12,891 nucleotides of DNA from Actinomycetes bacterium (GCA_021798075.1 JAJZYO010000022.1:1-12891), one strand, 5' to 3'. Positions 1 through 6,495 are shown, numbered from the stretch's first letter. The notes: generated by a model from the sequence alone, not told the origin. Translations and numbers: made by a program.

Positions 1-56
1 TCCAGGGACAAAGCCCGGCGGACCATCTCCTCACTCAAGACCAGGAGCTCAGCCAC
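1..56 (-). CDS. Possible N-terminus of an ornithine cyclodeaminase/mu-crystallin family protein (partial)
   Basis: Reading leftward from a GTG at 56-54, directly after an in-frame TAG, gives an open frame running off the window edge. Its 19 residues are VAELLVLSEEMVRRALSLD or similar (the last codon is cut). This resembles the usual start of the ornithine cyclodeaminase/mu-crystallin family, where a short strand of the type 'LVLSEEDVRALL' opens the protein. That family contains NAD(P)-dependent enzymes such as ornithine cyclodeaminase and alanine dehydrogenase. No convincing Shine-Dalgarno site precedes the GTG. Only the first strand and helix are visible, so the assignment rests on a short match and could be chance. 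It would lie about 290 bp downstream of the aldo/keto reductase on the same strand. Confidence 0.35.
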   Translation of the reverse strand, partial: MAELLVLSEEMVRRALSL

Positions 57-348
57 CTACAGATCGTCGCAGATCCGAGCCCATCGCGAGGGAGTCGGGG
101 TTCAGTCGTCGCGCGCAGCCATGGACGCTCCCGTTGCCGAACGCCGCCTCATCGAGGCACCACCCATGACGCGCTTCGCGCCCAGAACCCCCGGCGACGC
201 ACTTTCTCGGTGCACCGGCGCTTTGTTGGCGCATGTGGCGTCGCTCGGCGGGCCCGGAGTGCACCAAGAAGAGCGGACTGCACCGAGAACGCCCGCCGGC
301 ACAACTTCTCGGTGCAACCGGCGCAAGAAAAAGGTTACGGGGCGGGGC
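57..348. other. Non-coding stretch between the left-edge gene and the aldo/keto reductase
   Basis: About 290 bp for which I see no credible gene. Long open frames cross it on both strands, but their translations are Arg/Pro/Ser-rich low-complexity sequence with no recognisable domain, as expected of stop-poor GC-rich DNA. The stretch holds the four-copy inverted repeat cluster at 204-316. Next to the reductase stop there is a short stem on the minus-strand transcript (GGCTC/GAGCC around 349-360), followed 14 nt later by a CTTTTTCTT run at about 326-334. That is a weak terminator candidate at best. Confidence 0.5.
204..316. repeat. Four-copy 11-bp inverted repeat cluster
   Basis: The 11-mer TTCTCGGTGCA occurs in plus orientation at 204-214 and 306-316. 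Its exact reverse complement is at 279-289, and a one-mismatch reverse complement (TGCACCAAGAA) is at 260-270. Plus-orientation copies are followed by CCGGCGC or ACCGGCGC, so the similarity extends somewhat beyond 11 bp. Copies 279-289 and 306-316 can pair as an 11-bp stem with a 16-nt loop. Copy 204-214 also contains the start of a 10-bp palindrome, CGGTGCACCG, at 208-217. Possible roles are a terminator or mRNA-stabilising hairpin after the reductase, a clustered regulator site upstream of the left-edge gene, or a dispersed genomic repeat. Confidence 0.7.
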
Positions 349-1296
349 TCAGCCGAGCCATTGCTCCCGCGGCGCCGCCAGCGGCGCCAGCTCCTCGAAG
401 AGGTCATCTGGCAGCTCGGCAGCCGCCATCTCGACCAGGTCGTGCACGTGCTCGGGTGAGGAAACGCCGACCACGGTCGAGCAAAAGCGCGGCTCCCTAA
501 GCGAGAACTGCAGGGCAACCGTGCGCAACGGCACCCCCCGCCGCTCGCATATCCCCTCCATGGCGGCGATGCGCCGGAGCACCTCGGGCGAGGCGGTCCG
601 GTACGCGTAGCGGTCGGTGTACGACGCGCCTCGTGCGAGGATCCCCCCGCCGTGGACGGCGGCATTTACGACGCCGACCCCGCGAGCAGCCGCAGCTTCG
701 AGCAAGGGTTCCGCCGAACGGTCGACGAGCGTGAAGCGGTTGTGGGTGAGGACGACTTCGAACACGTCGAGGTCCAAGAAGTCGAGCAGCAGGCTGACGG
801 GCCCGCCCGCGACGCCGATGTGCTCGGCGATGCCCTCCTCCCGCAGGGCCACCATGGCCTCGACCGCCCCTCCCGGCGCGGTGGCCTCGGCAAAGCTCAC
901 GTACTCGGGGTCGTGGAGGTAATAGAGCTGGAAACGCTCGAGACCAAGGCGCCCCAGGCTTTCCTCCGCCGAACGGCGGACCCTTTCCCCGCTGAAATCG
1001 CCCGTAACCGAGTCACGGTCGGCCTTGGTGGCGAGGACAAAGCCCCCCGGCAGGCCGCCTCGGTCCGCGAGGACCTTGCCGATGCGTCGCTCGCTCTCCC
1101 CGTCCCCGTAATTGTTGGAGGTGTCGAGGAAATTGATGTCGCTCTCGAAAGTTGCTCGGACGGTGGCGTGGGCCCGCTCCGTTGGTACCTCGTAGCCGAA
1201 CGCGGCCGGGGCACCCCCTATGGGCGAACCACCCACGCACACAGGGCTCACCAAAAGGCCAGTAGCCCCGAGCGGGCGCCGGTCGCTAACCTGCAC
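349..1296 (-). CDS. Aldo/keto reductase, aldose (fucose/galactose-type) dehydrogenase-like
   Basis: NAD(P)H-dependent oxidoreductase of the aldo/keto reductase superfamily, a cytosolic TIM barrel. From a GTG at 1296 it is 315 residues. It opens with the typical strand-turn 'RRPLGATGLLVSPVCVGG'. The catalytic tetrad is visible: Asp58 and Tyr63 in FLDTSNNYGDGESERRIG, Lys91 in VLATKAD and His128 in YYLHDPE. The layout, with GESERRIG after the catalytic Tyr, resembles bacterial D-threo-aldose/L-fucose/galactose dehydrogenases. The true substrate is unknown. An upstream in-frame ATG at 1335 would give a 13-residue prefix unlike the family and would overlap the divergent gene, so I prefer GTG. No good Shine-Dalgarno site precedes it. 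A TAACCT hexamer 7 nt upstream suggests a leaderless transcript. The gene is divergent from the Gfo/Idh/MocA gene 20 bp away. Confidence 0.9.
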   Translation of the reverse strand: MQVSDRRPLGATGLLVSPVCVGGSPIGGAPAAFGYEVPTERAHATVRATFESDINFLDTSNNYGDGESERRIGKVLADRGGLPGGFVLATKADRDSVTGDFSGERVRRSAEESLGRLGLERFQLYYLHDPEYVSFAEATAPGGAVEAMVALREEGIAEHIGVAGGPVSLLLDFLDLDVFEVVLTHNRFTLVDRSAEPLLEAAAARGVGVVNAAVHGGGILARGASYTDRYAYRTASPEVLRRIAAMEGICERRGVPLRTVALQFSLREPRFCSTVVGVSSPEHVHDLVEMAAAELPDDLFEELAPLAAPREQWLG

Positions 1297-1301
1297 CTCT
1301 T

Positions 1302-1309
1302 GGAGGTTA
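1302..1309. promoter_or_regulatory. Dual-use motif: SD of the plus-strand gene and candidate -10 of the minus-strand gene
   Basis: On the plus strand, GGAGG at 1302-1306 lies 10 nt before the ATG at 1317 and is a good ribosome-binding site for the Gfo/Idh/MocA gene. On the minus strand the overlapping bases 1309-1304 read TAACCT, a TAnnnT -10 hexamer. It ends 7 nt before the aldo/keto reductase GTG at 1296, the spacing expected of a leaderless start. No clear -35 box was found for the latter. The SD role is well supported by position. The -10 role is inference. Confidence 0.45.
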
Positions 1310-1316
1310 GGCCAAA

Positions 1317-2411
1317 ATGACAACGGCAGGCACATTTGGCATTGTGGGCAGCGGCTACCGCGCCCAGATCCTCGTCAGGGTGGCCAAGCAGGTCCCCGAA
1401 CGGCTCCAACTGGTGGGGGCAGCCGTGCACCGGCCAGAACCCGGCGAAAAGGTGGCCAGGTACTGGGGCGTGCCGGCGTACCTGGCACCGGAGGAGCTCG
1501 TGCGGAAGGCCCACCCGGACTTCGTCATAACCTGCGTGCCGAGGACGGCCAACCCAGACATCGTGAGCAAGCTCGTGGAGATGGGAGTGCCGGTGCTCAC
1601 AGAGACCCCTCCGGCGCTCGACCTTCCAGCCATGCGAGCCCTGTGGGCCACCGTCGGCGCCCGCCGCAAGGTCCAGGTCGCCGAACAGTACCACCTCTAC
1701 CCGGGCCACTCGGCCAGGTCCGAGCTCGTGCACCGGGGTGTGATCGGGCGAGCCAGTTCGGTACATGTTTCCTCGACCCACGGTTACCACGCCGTCTCGC
1801 TCATGCGGAAGTTGCTCGGCGCGGGCGCGGGGCCGGTCAGCGTCTCGGCGTCCGTCTTCACCTCCCCCTTGGTCGACCCGCTGACCCGTCAAGGCTGGAC
1901 GGACGACAATACGGAAAAACAAGCGCGCACGACACTAGCCACCGTGGACTTTGGCGACGGTTTGTCGGGGCTGTACGACTTCACGGACAACCAGTGGCAC
2001 AACCAGCTCCGCTTCAGGCGCATCCTCATCCGAGGGAGCAGGGGCGAGATCGCAGACGACTCCGTCGTGCGCCTGGCGGGACGGCGCACGATCCTGCGTT
2101 CCGAGCTCCAGCGCTACCAGCTCGGCTACGACTTGAACATGGACGGTTACGACACCGAGCACATCTCCTTCGAAGGCGAGGTCGTCTACCGCAACGAGTT
2201 CCTGGGCGCCCGCCTGATGGACGACGAAATAGCCGACGCGGCGATCATGACGGCAACCGCCGCCTGGGCGAGGGACGAGGGGCCGGCGCCCTACCCCCTG
2301 GCTGAGGGCTGCCAGGACCACCTGGTAAGCCTGGCCATAGACGAGGCGGCGTCCACCGGGCGCATGGTCACAACAGGAGCCGAGGCCTGGGCCAACGAAC
2401 TGACGAAGTGA
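1317..2411 (+). CDS. Gfo/Idh/MocA family protein with altered catalytic motifs
   Basis: 364 residues, typical for the Gfo/Idh/MocA family of NAD(P)-dependent sugar and inositol dehydrogenases. The N-terminal Rossmann fold starts with the glycine-rich loop GIVGSGYRAQ (residues 8-17). The C-terminal alpha/beta domain begins around residue 120 (VAEQYHLYPGHSARSELVHRG). Two family hallmarks are altered. The EKP motif, whose Lys contacts substrate and cofactor, reads TETP at 95-98. The usual HxxxD-type 'H-x-x-D' of the catalytic helix reads H158-A-V-S161 in HGYHAVSLMRKLLG. His158 is kept, but Lys and Asp are replaced by Thr and Ser. The protein may therefore be a divergent subfamily, or use different chemistry or only bind ligand. 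The start is fixed by GGAGG 10 nt upstream. The kinase follows after 16 bp, so the two are probably co-transcribed. Confidence 0.88.
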   Translation: MTTAGTFGIVGSGYRAQILVRVAKQVPERLQLVGAAVHRPEPGEKVARYWGVPAYLAPEELVRKAHPDFVITCVPRTANPDIVSKLVEMGVPVLTETPPALDLPAMRALWATVGARRKVQVAEQYHLYPGHSARSELVHRGVIGRASSVHVSSTHGYHAVSLMRKLLGAGAGPVSVSASVFTSPLVDPLTRQGWTDDNTEKQARTTLATVDFGDGLSGLYDFTDNQWHNQLRFRRILIRGSRGEIADDSVVRLAGRRTILRSELQRYQLGYDLNMDGYDTEHISFEGEVVYRNEFLGARLMDDEIADAAIMTATAAWARDEGPAPYPLAEGCQDHLVSLAIDEAASTGRMVTTGAEAWANELTK

Positions 2412-2427
2412 GGCTTCGGCCCTAGGG

Positions 2428-3225
2428 ATGATCTGTACCCTTGGCGACCTGCTGCTCGACGTCGTCGTTACGGGTTCGGGCGCCCTCCAGCGAGCGACCG
2501 ACACCTACTCCGACATAACGGCGGGCCCCGGCGGGCAGGCGGCCAACGTGGCCGCGTGGGTGGCCGCCCTCGGAGGCAGGGCCAGGCTCGTGGCCAAGCG
2601 GGTAGCTGACCCCGTGGGCAACATGGTCCTCGACCAGCTCGCACGGCGAGGTGTCGAGGTGGTCGGGCCCGTGGTCGGCTCGGAGGCGGCCCACACCGGC
2701 GTCGTCGTCTCGCTGTCAGGCTTCGAGGGCGAGCGGAGCATGCTGACCGACAGGGGGGTCTCGCCGTCCCTCGGGCCCGACGAGCTCCGTCCAGAATGGT
2801 TCGAGGCCTGCTCCTGGCTCCACCTCCCCATGTACTCCCTGGCCGCCGGCCCGGTACGGAGGGCGTCCCTGCGAGCACGCCAGTGGGTGGAACGCGCCAG
2901 CATCGACCTCTCCTCTCTCACGGTTCTCAGCGCCGCGGGAAAGGGCGAGGTCACGGCCCTCCTCGGCGAGGTCCGGCCCGAGGTCGTCTTCGCCACCGAG
3001 GAGGAGGCCGCGCTCACGGATCTCTCCATGGTCCCCACCGTCGTCACCAAGCTGGGGCGACGGGGGGTGGCCGTCAACGGGGCCCTGCACCCGGCGCACC
3101 CCTGCGACGTAGTGGACACAACCGGAGCGGGTGACGCCTTCGCCGCCGGCTTCCTGCTCGGGGGGACGGAGCTCGGCCTCGCCGCCGCCGCCCGTGCTGT
3201 ATCAAAGCGTGGGGCCATGCCATGA
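2428..3225 (+). CDS. PfkB (ribokinase) family carbohydrate kinase
   Basis: 265 residues, at the short end of the ribokinase/PfkB family of cytosolic ATP-dependent sugar and nucleoside kinases. It opens with the standard first strand MICTLGDLLLDVVV. The substrate-side glycine motif is GPGGQAAN (33-40). The second PfkB signature, DTTGAGDAFAAGF (230-242), carries the catalytic base Asp236 and the anion hole. FATEEEAA (188-195) and VTKLGRRGVAV (206-216) are also family-typical. The C-terminus, ending RAVSKRGAMP, matches the usual family end, so the gene appears complete. The missing length is from the lid and middle region. The substrate (a sugar, a keto-deoxy acid or a nucleoside) cannot be read from sequence. 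It starts 16 bp after the Gfo/Idh/MocA stop, with no clear Shine-Dalgarno site. A CCCTAGGG palindrome (2420-2427) abuts the ATG and a CGAAG/CTTCG stem (2404-2418) covers the upstream stop. Confidence 0.9.
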   Translation: MICTLGDLLLDVVVTGSGALQRATDTYSDITAGPGGQAANVAAWVAALGGRARLVAKRVADPVGNMVLDQLARRGVEVVGPVVGSEAAHTGVVVSLSGFEGERSMLTDRGVSPSLGPDELRPEWFEACSWLHLPMYSLAAGPVRRASLRARQWVERASIDLSSLTVLSAAGKGEVTALLGEVRPEVVFATEEEAALTDLSMVPTVVTKLGRRGVAVNGALHPAHPCDVVDTTGAGDAFAAGFLLGGTELGLAAAARAVSKRGAMP

Positions 3226-3246
3226 TGGTCGGGCGGCACGCCGAGG

Positions 3247-3270
3247 GGTGCTAGAGAGGTGCTAGAGAGG
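3247..3270 (+). repeat. 11-bp tandem duplication at the lipoprotein start
   Basis: GTGCTAGAGAG occurs twice head to tail (3248-3258 and 3259-3269), and the period-11 identity extends one base on each side. It duplicates both a candidate GTG start and a purine-rich tract (GAGAGGAG follows the second copy). The translation start of the downstream lipoprotein is therefore ambiguous. Confidence 0.85.
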
Positions 3271-4041
3271 AGCAGTCAGCTGGTAGCCATGGTCAGGACA
3301 GGAAGGCCACGGCTCGGGCGCGCGCCAAAGGCGCTCCGCCGGGCGGGCGCGTTCGCCGGTGCCGGCGGGCTCGCCCTGGCTTTGGCAGCTTGTGGCGCCC
3401 CGCCGGTCCACAACAGCCCGGCCGAGACGGCCCTGGTAAAGGCGATCCGCAAGGCCGTCCTGGCCAAGGGGACGGTGCGGGTGGTAATCCACCGGCACCA
3501 AAAAGGCAAGGGCGTCGAGATCCTCGCCGGCGACATAGGCAGCGAGTCCGCCGACGAGTCGATCACCCACCTCTCGGCTACGGCCTCGATCCGCATAACC
3601 CCAACGGCTGCCTACTTCACCGGCAACCGCTCAGGCCTCAAGACCTTCCTCGGCCTTTCGGACAAGGAGGTCGGCCGGGTCGGTCACCACTGGGTCGAGG
3701 ACAAGGCGGGCTCCAAGCAGTACAAACAGCTATTCCAGGCCGACACCATGTCCTCGCTACCCGACAGCCTCCTCCCGACCAGTTCCGACGCGGTCAAGAT
3801 GGCCTCTTCGACCGTCGGAGGCATGAAAGTGAAGGTTCTCAGCTGGACCGAATCGGTGAGCGGCCAGAAGATCTCCGAGCAGCTCTTCGTCCCGGCCACC
3901 GGGGCCCCCCTCCCGCTCTCCGAGAACACCAACGTCAAGCCCATCAACCAGACGACGGCCTTTTCGGCTTGGGGCGAGCACCTCCATGTGGTTGCCCCGC
4001 CGGCGGCGGACGTGATCGCCTACTCCCAGGTCACCGGCTGA
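3259..4041 (+). CDS. Secreted lipoprotein of unknown function, possibly LppX/LprG- or LolA-like
   Basis: 260 residues from GTG 3259, or 250 from ATG 3289. The N-terminus has an Arg/Lys-rich n-region, a hydrophobic stretch (AFAGAGGLALALAAC) and a lipobox LAAC with the lipidated Cys at residue 45, so the protein should be exported and anchored on the outer face of the membrane. The mature part has alternating short strands such as TVRVVIHR, SATASIRITPTAAYFTGN and MKVKVLSWTE, with 'YFTGN', 'HHWVED', 'FVPATGAPLPL' and 'FSAWGE' segments. This pattern recalls the half-barrel LppX/LprG/LolA lipid-carrier folds, but I cannot confirm homology. There is no enzymatic motif. It starts 33 bp after the kinase gene and may belong to that transcript. 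The start is uncertain: GAGAGGAG is 16 nt from the ATG, while only a weak GAGG precedes the GTG. Confidence 0.75.
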   Translation: MLERSSQLVAMVRTGRPRLGRAPKALRRAGAFAGAGGLALALAACGAPPVHNSPAETALVKAIRKAVLAKGTVRVVIHRHQKGKGVEILAGDIGSESADESITHLSATASIRITPTAAYFTGNRSGLKTFLGLSDKEVGRVGHHWVEDKAGSKQYKQLFQADTMSSLPDSLLPTSSDAVKMASSTVGGMKVKVLSWTESVSGQKISEQLFVPATGAPLPLSENTNVKPINQTTAFSAWGEHLHVVAPPAADVIAYSQVTG

Positions 4042-4051
4042 CCACGAACGG

Positions 4052-4513
4052 CTACGGCAACACGCGTCTCGCGGCGAACCACTCCGTGAGCAGCCTGGCA
4101 GACTCCTCGGCCAGCACTCCCCGGGCGACGGAGAGCTCGTGGTTGAGCCGGGGGTCGGCGCAGAGGTTGTAAAGGGTCCCGCAGGCGCCGGCCTTGGGGT
4201 CGGCAGTACCGAACACCACTCCCGCCAGGCGCGCCATGACCAACGCTCCCGCGCACATCGGGCACGGCTCCAGGGTCACGTACATGAGCGCGCCGTCGAG
4301 GCGCCACGAGCCGAGGGCAGAAGACGCCTCCCGGAGAGCGAGGATTTCGGCATGGGCAGTCGGGTCACCCGTGGCTTCCCGAGCATTGGCGCCCTTGCCG
4401 ATCACCTCGCCGCCGAGCACGACCACGGCGCCTACGGGCACGTCGCCTTTTTCTCCTGCCGCGGCGGCCAGCTCCAAGGCCAAGCGCATGAAGCCCTCGG
4501 CGGGGCCGCTCAC
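4052..4513 (-). CDS. tadA: tRNA-specific adenosine deaminase TadA
   Basis: 153 residues. TadA is a cytosolic zinc enzyme that converts A34 to inosine in tRNA-Arg(ACG), allowing it to read several CGN codons. The cytidine-deaminase fold carries HAE (54-56, Zn ligand His54, proton shuttle Glu56) and PCPMC (83-87, Zn ligands Cys84 and Cys87). The TadA-typical segments EGFMRLALELA, DVPVGAVVV and GANAREATGDPTAHAE are present, which separates it from free-nucleoside deaminases. I chose the GTG at 4513. It makes a GTGA overlap with the hisN stop, has GGAGG 10 nt upstream (inside hisN) and keeps the conserved EGFM prefix. An ATG at 4489 is an alternative but would trim that prefix. It is last in the larB-larC-hisN-tadA operon. 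Its stop lies 10 bp from the convergent lipoprotein stop, and no clear terminator is seen between them. Confidence 0.93.
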   Translation of the reverse strand: MSGPAEGFMRLALELAAAAGEKGDVPVGAVVVLGGEVIGKGANAREATGDPTAHAEILALREASSALGSWRLDGALMYVTLEPCPMCAGALVMARLAGVVFGTADPKAGACGTLYNLCADPRLNHELSVARGVLAEESARLLTEWFAARRVLP

Positions 4514-5289
4514 GACCCGGCCGCCTCCACCGCCAGCAAAGAGACGACCTCGTCGTGGACCAGGCCGTTGCTCGACAGCCCATTGCCGCCGTCGAGCCGG
4601 CGGTCGCCGGAAAAGTCCGTGAGCTTTCCCCCGGCTTCCTCGACTATGACCTGAAGGGCGGCAAGGTCCCAGAGCGAGCACACCGGCTCGAGCGCCGCCT
4701 CCAAAGCGCCTTCGGCCACGAGCAAGTGCTGCCAGAAATCCCCAAAACCACGGTCGCGCTTGGCTTTCAGGGCGACCCTGACCAGGGTGTCGGGGTACGG
4801 GAAGTCCCGGATGCACCCGGAGGAAACCGCAGCTTCGTCGAGCTCAGCGATCGCCGAGGTGCGGAGGCGCTCTGCCGGCCCACCGGAACTGGAGACAAAA
4901 GCCCCCGTCCCCCTCTCGGCCCACCAGCGGCGGCCGAGCGCCGGCGCAGAGACCACGCCGAGCACGACTTCGCCGTCGACTTGGAGCGCCAACAAAGTGG
5001 CCCAAATAGGCACCCCCCGTATGAAATTGACCGTGCCGTCTATGGGGTCGACGACCCAGCGGCGCGGCCCGCCACCGCTCGTCCCCATTTCTTCACCGAG
5101 GACGGCGTCCCCGGGCCGCTCCTCGGCGACGAGCCGGCGGACGGCCGCCTCGACCGCCCGGTCCACTTCGGTTACCGGCGTGCGGTCGGCCTTGGTCTCG
5201 ACGGCCAGGTCGGGGCGACGGAAGGCGAGCAGGGTGAGGCCATCTGCGGCCGCGGCGGCAGCCAGAGCGATCTCGAGGTCGGAAGGCAT
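4510..5289 (-). CDS. hisN: Inositol-monophosphatase-fold histidinol-phosphatase (HisN type)
   Basis: 259 residues, a Mg-dependent phosphatase of the IMPase superfamily. Metal ligands are visible: Glu66 in LGEEMG, Asp81 and Asp84 in WVVDPIDGTVNFIRGVP, and Asp208 in LWDLAALQVIVEEAGG. The wording around them (DPIDGT.NF.RGVP.WATL, GFGDFWQHLLVAEGALEAALEP, SLWDLAALQV) resembles the histidinol-phosphatase subgroup used by Actinobacteria for histidine synthesis more than inositol or CysQ-type phosphatases. Substrate preference is inferred, not proven. Other his genes are not nearby. The ATG at 5289 follows the larC stop after 9 bp and has only a weak ribosome site, so translation is probably coupled. 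Its stop overlaps the tadA GTG by 4 bp. Confidence 0.85.
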   Translation of the reverse strand: MPSDLEIALAAAAAADGLTLLAFRRPDLAVETKADRTPVTEVDRAVEAAVRRLVAEERPGDAVLGEEMGTSGGGPRRWVVDPIDGTVNFIRGVPIWATLLALQVDGEVVLGVVSAPALGRRWWAERGTGAFVSSSGGPAERLRTSAIAELDEAAVSSGCIRDFPYPDTLVRVALKAKRDRGFGDFWQHLLVAEGALEAALEPVCSLWDLAALQVIVEEAGGKLTDFSGDRRLDGGNGLSSNGLVHDEVVSLLAVEAAGS

Positions 5290-5298
5290 GGGCAGACC

Positions 5299-6495
5299 CT
5301 ATTCGATGCCAGACTTGGCAGCTTGTTGCTCCGCCAGCCGGGCAACCTCGCGCACCGGCAAGCCGAGCGCGGCTGCCGCCCTGGCACAGTCCTCGTACTC
5401 GGCCTTCGCCCGGTAGGGGCCAACCTTCACCCGGATGTTGTGACCAACGACATCGACCTCGACCGAGCTGCGCGGCAAGGCCCAGCGTTCGACCGCTTGC
5501 AGGCGGATCCCGAGGGCCCCGGTCTCTTGCAGCACGACCGCAACGAGCGCCGGCACGTCCTCGGGCTGCGCGAGGGCCGAAAGGACGTGGGCGGGCCTGC
5601 CCTTCTTCCCGACCGCGGGGACAGCCCACGCGTCGAGCGCGCCCGCTGCCAAGAGCGTGGCGATCGTGTGGGCCAGCACTTCGCCGGTCACGTCGTCAAC
5701 GTTGGCCTCCAAGACCGTGAGCTGGCGTGAGGTCGCGCCGGCGAACGGGCGCCCCGCCGCCGGCAGCTCGCCGACCACGGCCTGGAGCACGTTTGGGCTG
5801 CCAGGAGTGTCGCGGCCACCGGCGCCATAGCCGGTCGCCTTCACCTCGAGCGCCGGCAACGGCCCGAACGACTGAGCGAGGCCGGCCAGCAAGGCCGCCC
5901 CTGTCGGTGTGGTGAGCTCGTGGCCCTGGTTGGTGCCCTGGACCGGTGCGCCCTTCAGGAGCTCGAGCACGGCCGGGGCCGGGTTGGGCAACAGCCCGTG
6001 CGCCGAACGCACTGTGCCCGTGCCGACGGCCACCGGGCTCGCGTAGACGGCGTCCACGTCCAGGGACTCGAGGGCAAGGCAGGTCCCGACCACGTCCAGC
6101 ACCGCATCGGTGCTGCCCACCTCATGGAAGTGGACCTCCTCGGGGGCCACGCCGTGGAGCCGGCCCTCGGCGGTCGCCAGGGCCAGGAACACCTTCTCCG
6201 CCCGCCGGCGGGCGCGCTCCGGCAAGGCCGGCGCCGAGCTCAGGATCCTCGCGATGTCCGCCCAGGTGCGTTCGACGCCGTCCTCTTCCACCTCGAGTAC
6301 GAGCTCCGTGGCCGCCAGGCCGGCCCTCGTCGTGGGCCGAGGGGTCAACTCCCAGCCGCCGACCGGAAGGCTGCGCAGCCCGGAGACCACCTCTTCGGGG
6401 CTGGCACCGGCGTCGAACAGGCTGGCCAGCGCCATGTCGCCGGCCACGCCGGAGAAGCAGTGCCACCAGAGCGCGGTGCGAGGCTGGCTGCTCAA
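5299..6495 (-). CDS. larC: LarC, nickel insertion protein of nickel-pincer cofactor synthesis
   Basis: 398 residues. In the known pathway LarC is a CTP-dependent cyclometallase that inserts nickel into pyridinium-3,5-bisthiocarboxylic acid mononucleotide, giving the NPN cofactor of lactate racemase and related epimerases. Family motifs in order are GVAGDM (16-21), HFHEVGSTDAVLDVVG (122-137), ELTTPTGAAL (193-202), NVDDVTGEVL (265-274), KKGRPAHVL (297-305) and ETGALGIR (324-331), ending in the VKVGPYRAKAEYEDC segment. Both halves, which in Lactobacillus are joined by a programmed frameshift (larC1/larC2), are here in one uninterrupted frame. The start is a TTG at 6495 that overlaps the larB stop as TTGA, with a weak GGTGG 4 nt upstream. 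Coupling to larB is therefore likely. Confidence 0.94.
   Translation of the reverse strand: MSSQPRTALWWHCFSGVAGDMALASLFDAGASPEEVVSGLRSLPVGGWELTPRPTTRAGLAATELVLEVEEDGVERTWADIARILSSAPALPERARRRAEKVFLALATAEGRLHGVAPEEVHFHEVGSTDAVLDVVGTCLALESLDVDAVYASPVAVGTGTVRSAHGLLPNPAPAVLELLKGAPVQGTNQGHELTTPTGAALLAGLAQSFGPLPALEVKATGYGAGGRDTPGSPNVLQAVVGELPAAGRPFAGATSRQLTVLEANVDDVTGEVLAHTIATLLAAGALDAWAVPAVGKKGRPAHVLSALAQPEDVPALVAVVLQETGALGIRLQAVERWALPRSSVEVDVVGHNIRVKVGPYRAKAEYEDCARAAAALGLPVREVARLAEQQAAKSGIE

Noticed and set aside
204..316. CRISPR-like array
   Set aside because: Repeats are only 11 bp, in mixed orientation and irregularly spaced, and no cas gene is present.
102..665. Minus-strand frame across the repeat region and the reductase 3' end
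   Set aside because: Ser/Arg/Pro-rich and conflicts with the reductase frame. No domain evidence.
1220..2305. Long plus-strand frame (361 codons) overlapping the Gfo/Idh/MocA gene in another frame
   Set aside because: Arg/Pro/Gly-rich with no domain. The overlapping frame has clear family motifs and an SD site.
2428..3225. Truncated or frameshifted PfkB kinase
   Set aside because: Both substrate and ATP/catalytic motifs and a normal C-terminal end are present in one frame. The length is only at the short end of the family.
3222..3254. Ten-codon frame (ATG 3222 to TAG 3254) overlapping the kinase stop
   Set aside because: Too short, no SD of its own and no support beyond an ATGA overlap.
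4555..5730. 391-codon plus-strand frame antisense to hisN and larC
   Set aside because: No recognisable domain. It covers two well-supported genes on the other strand, a typical stop-poor shadow in GC-rich DNA.
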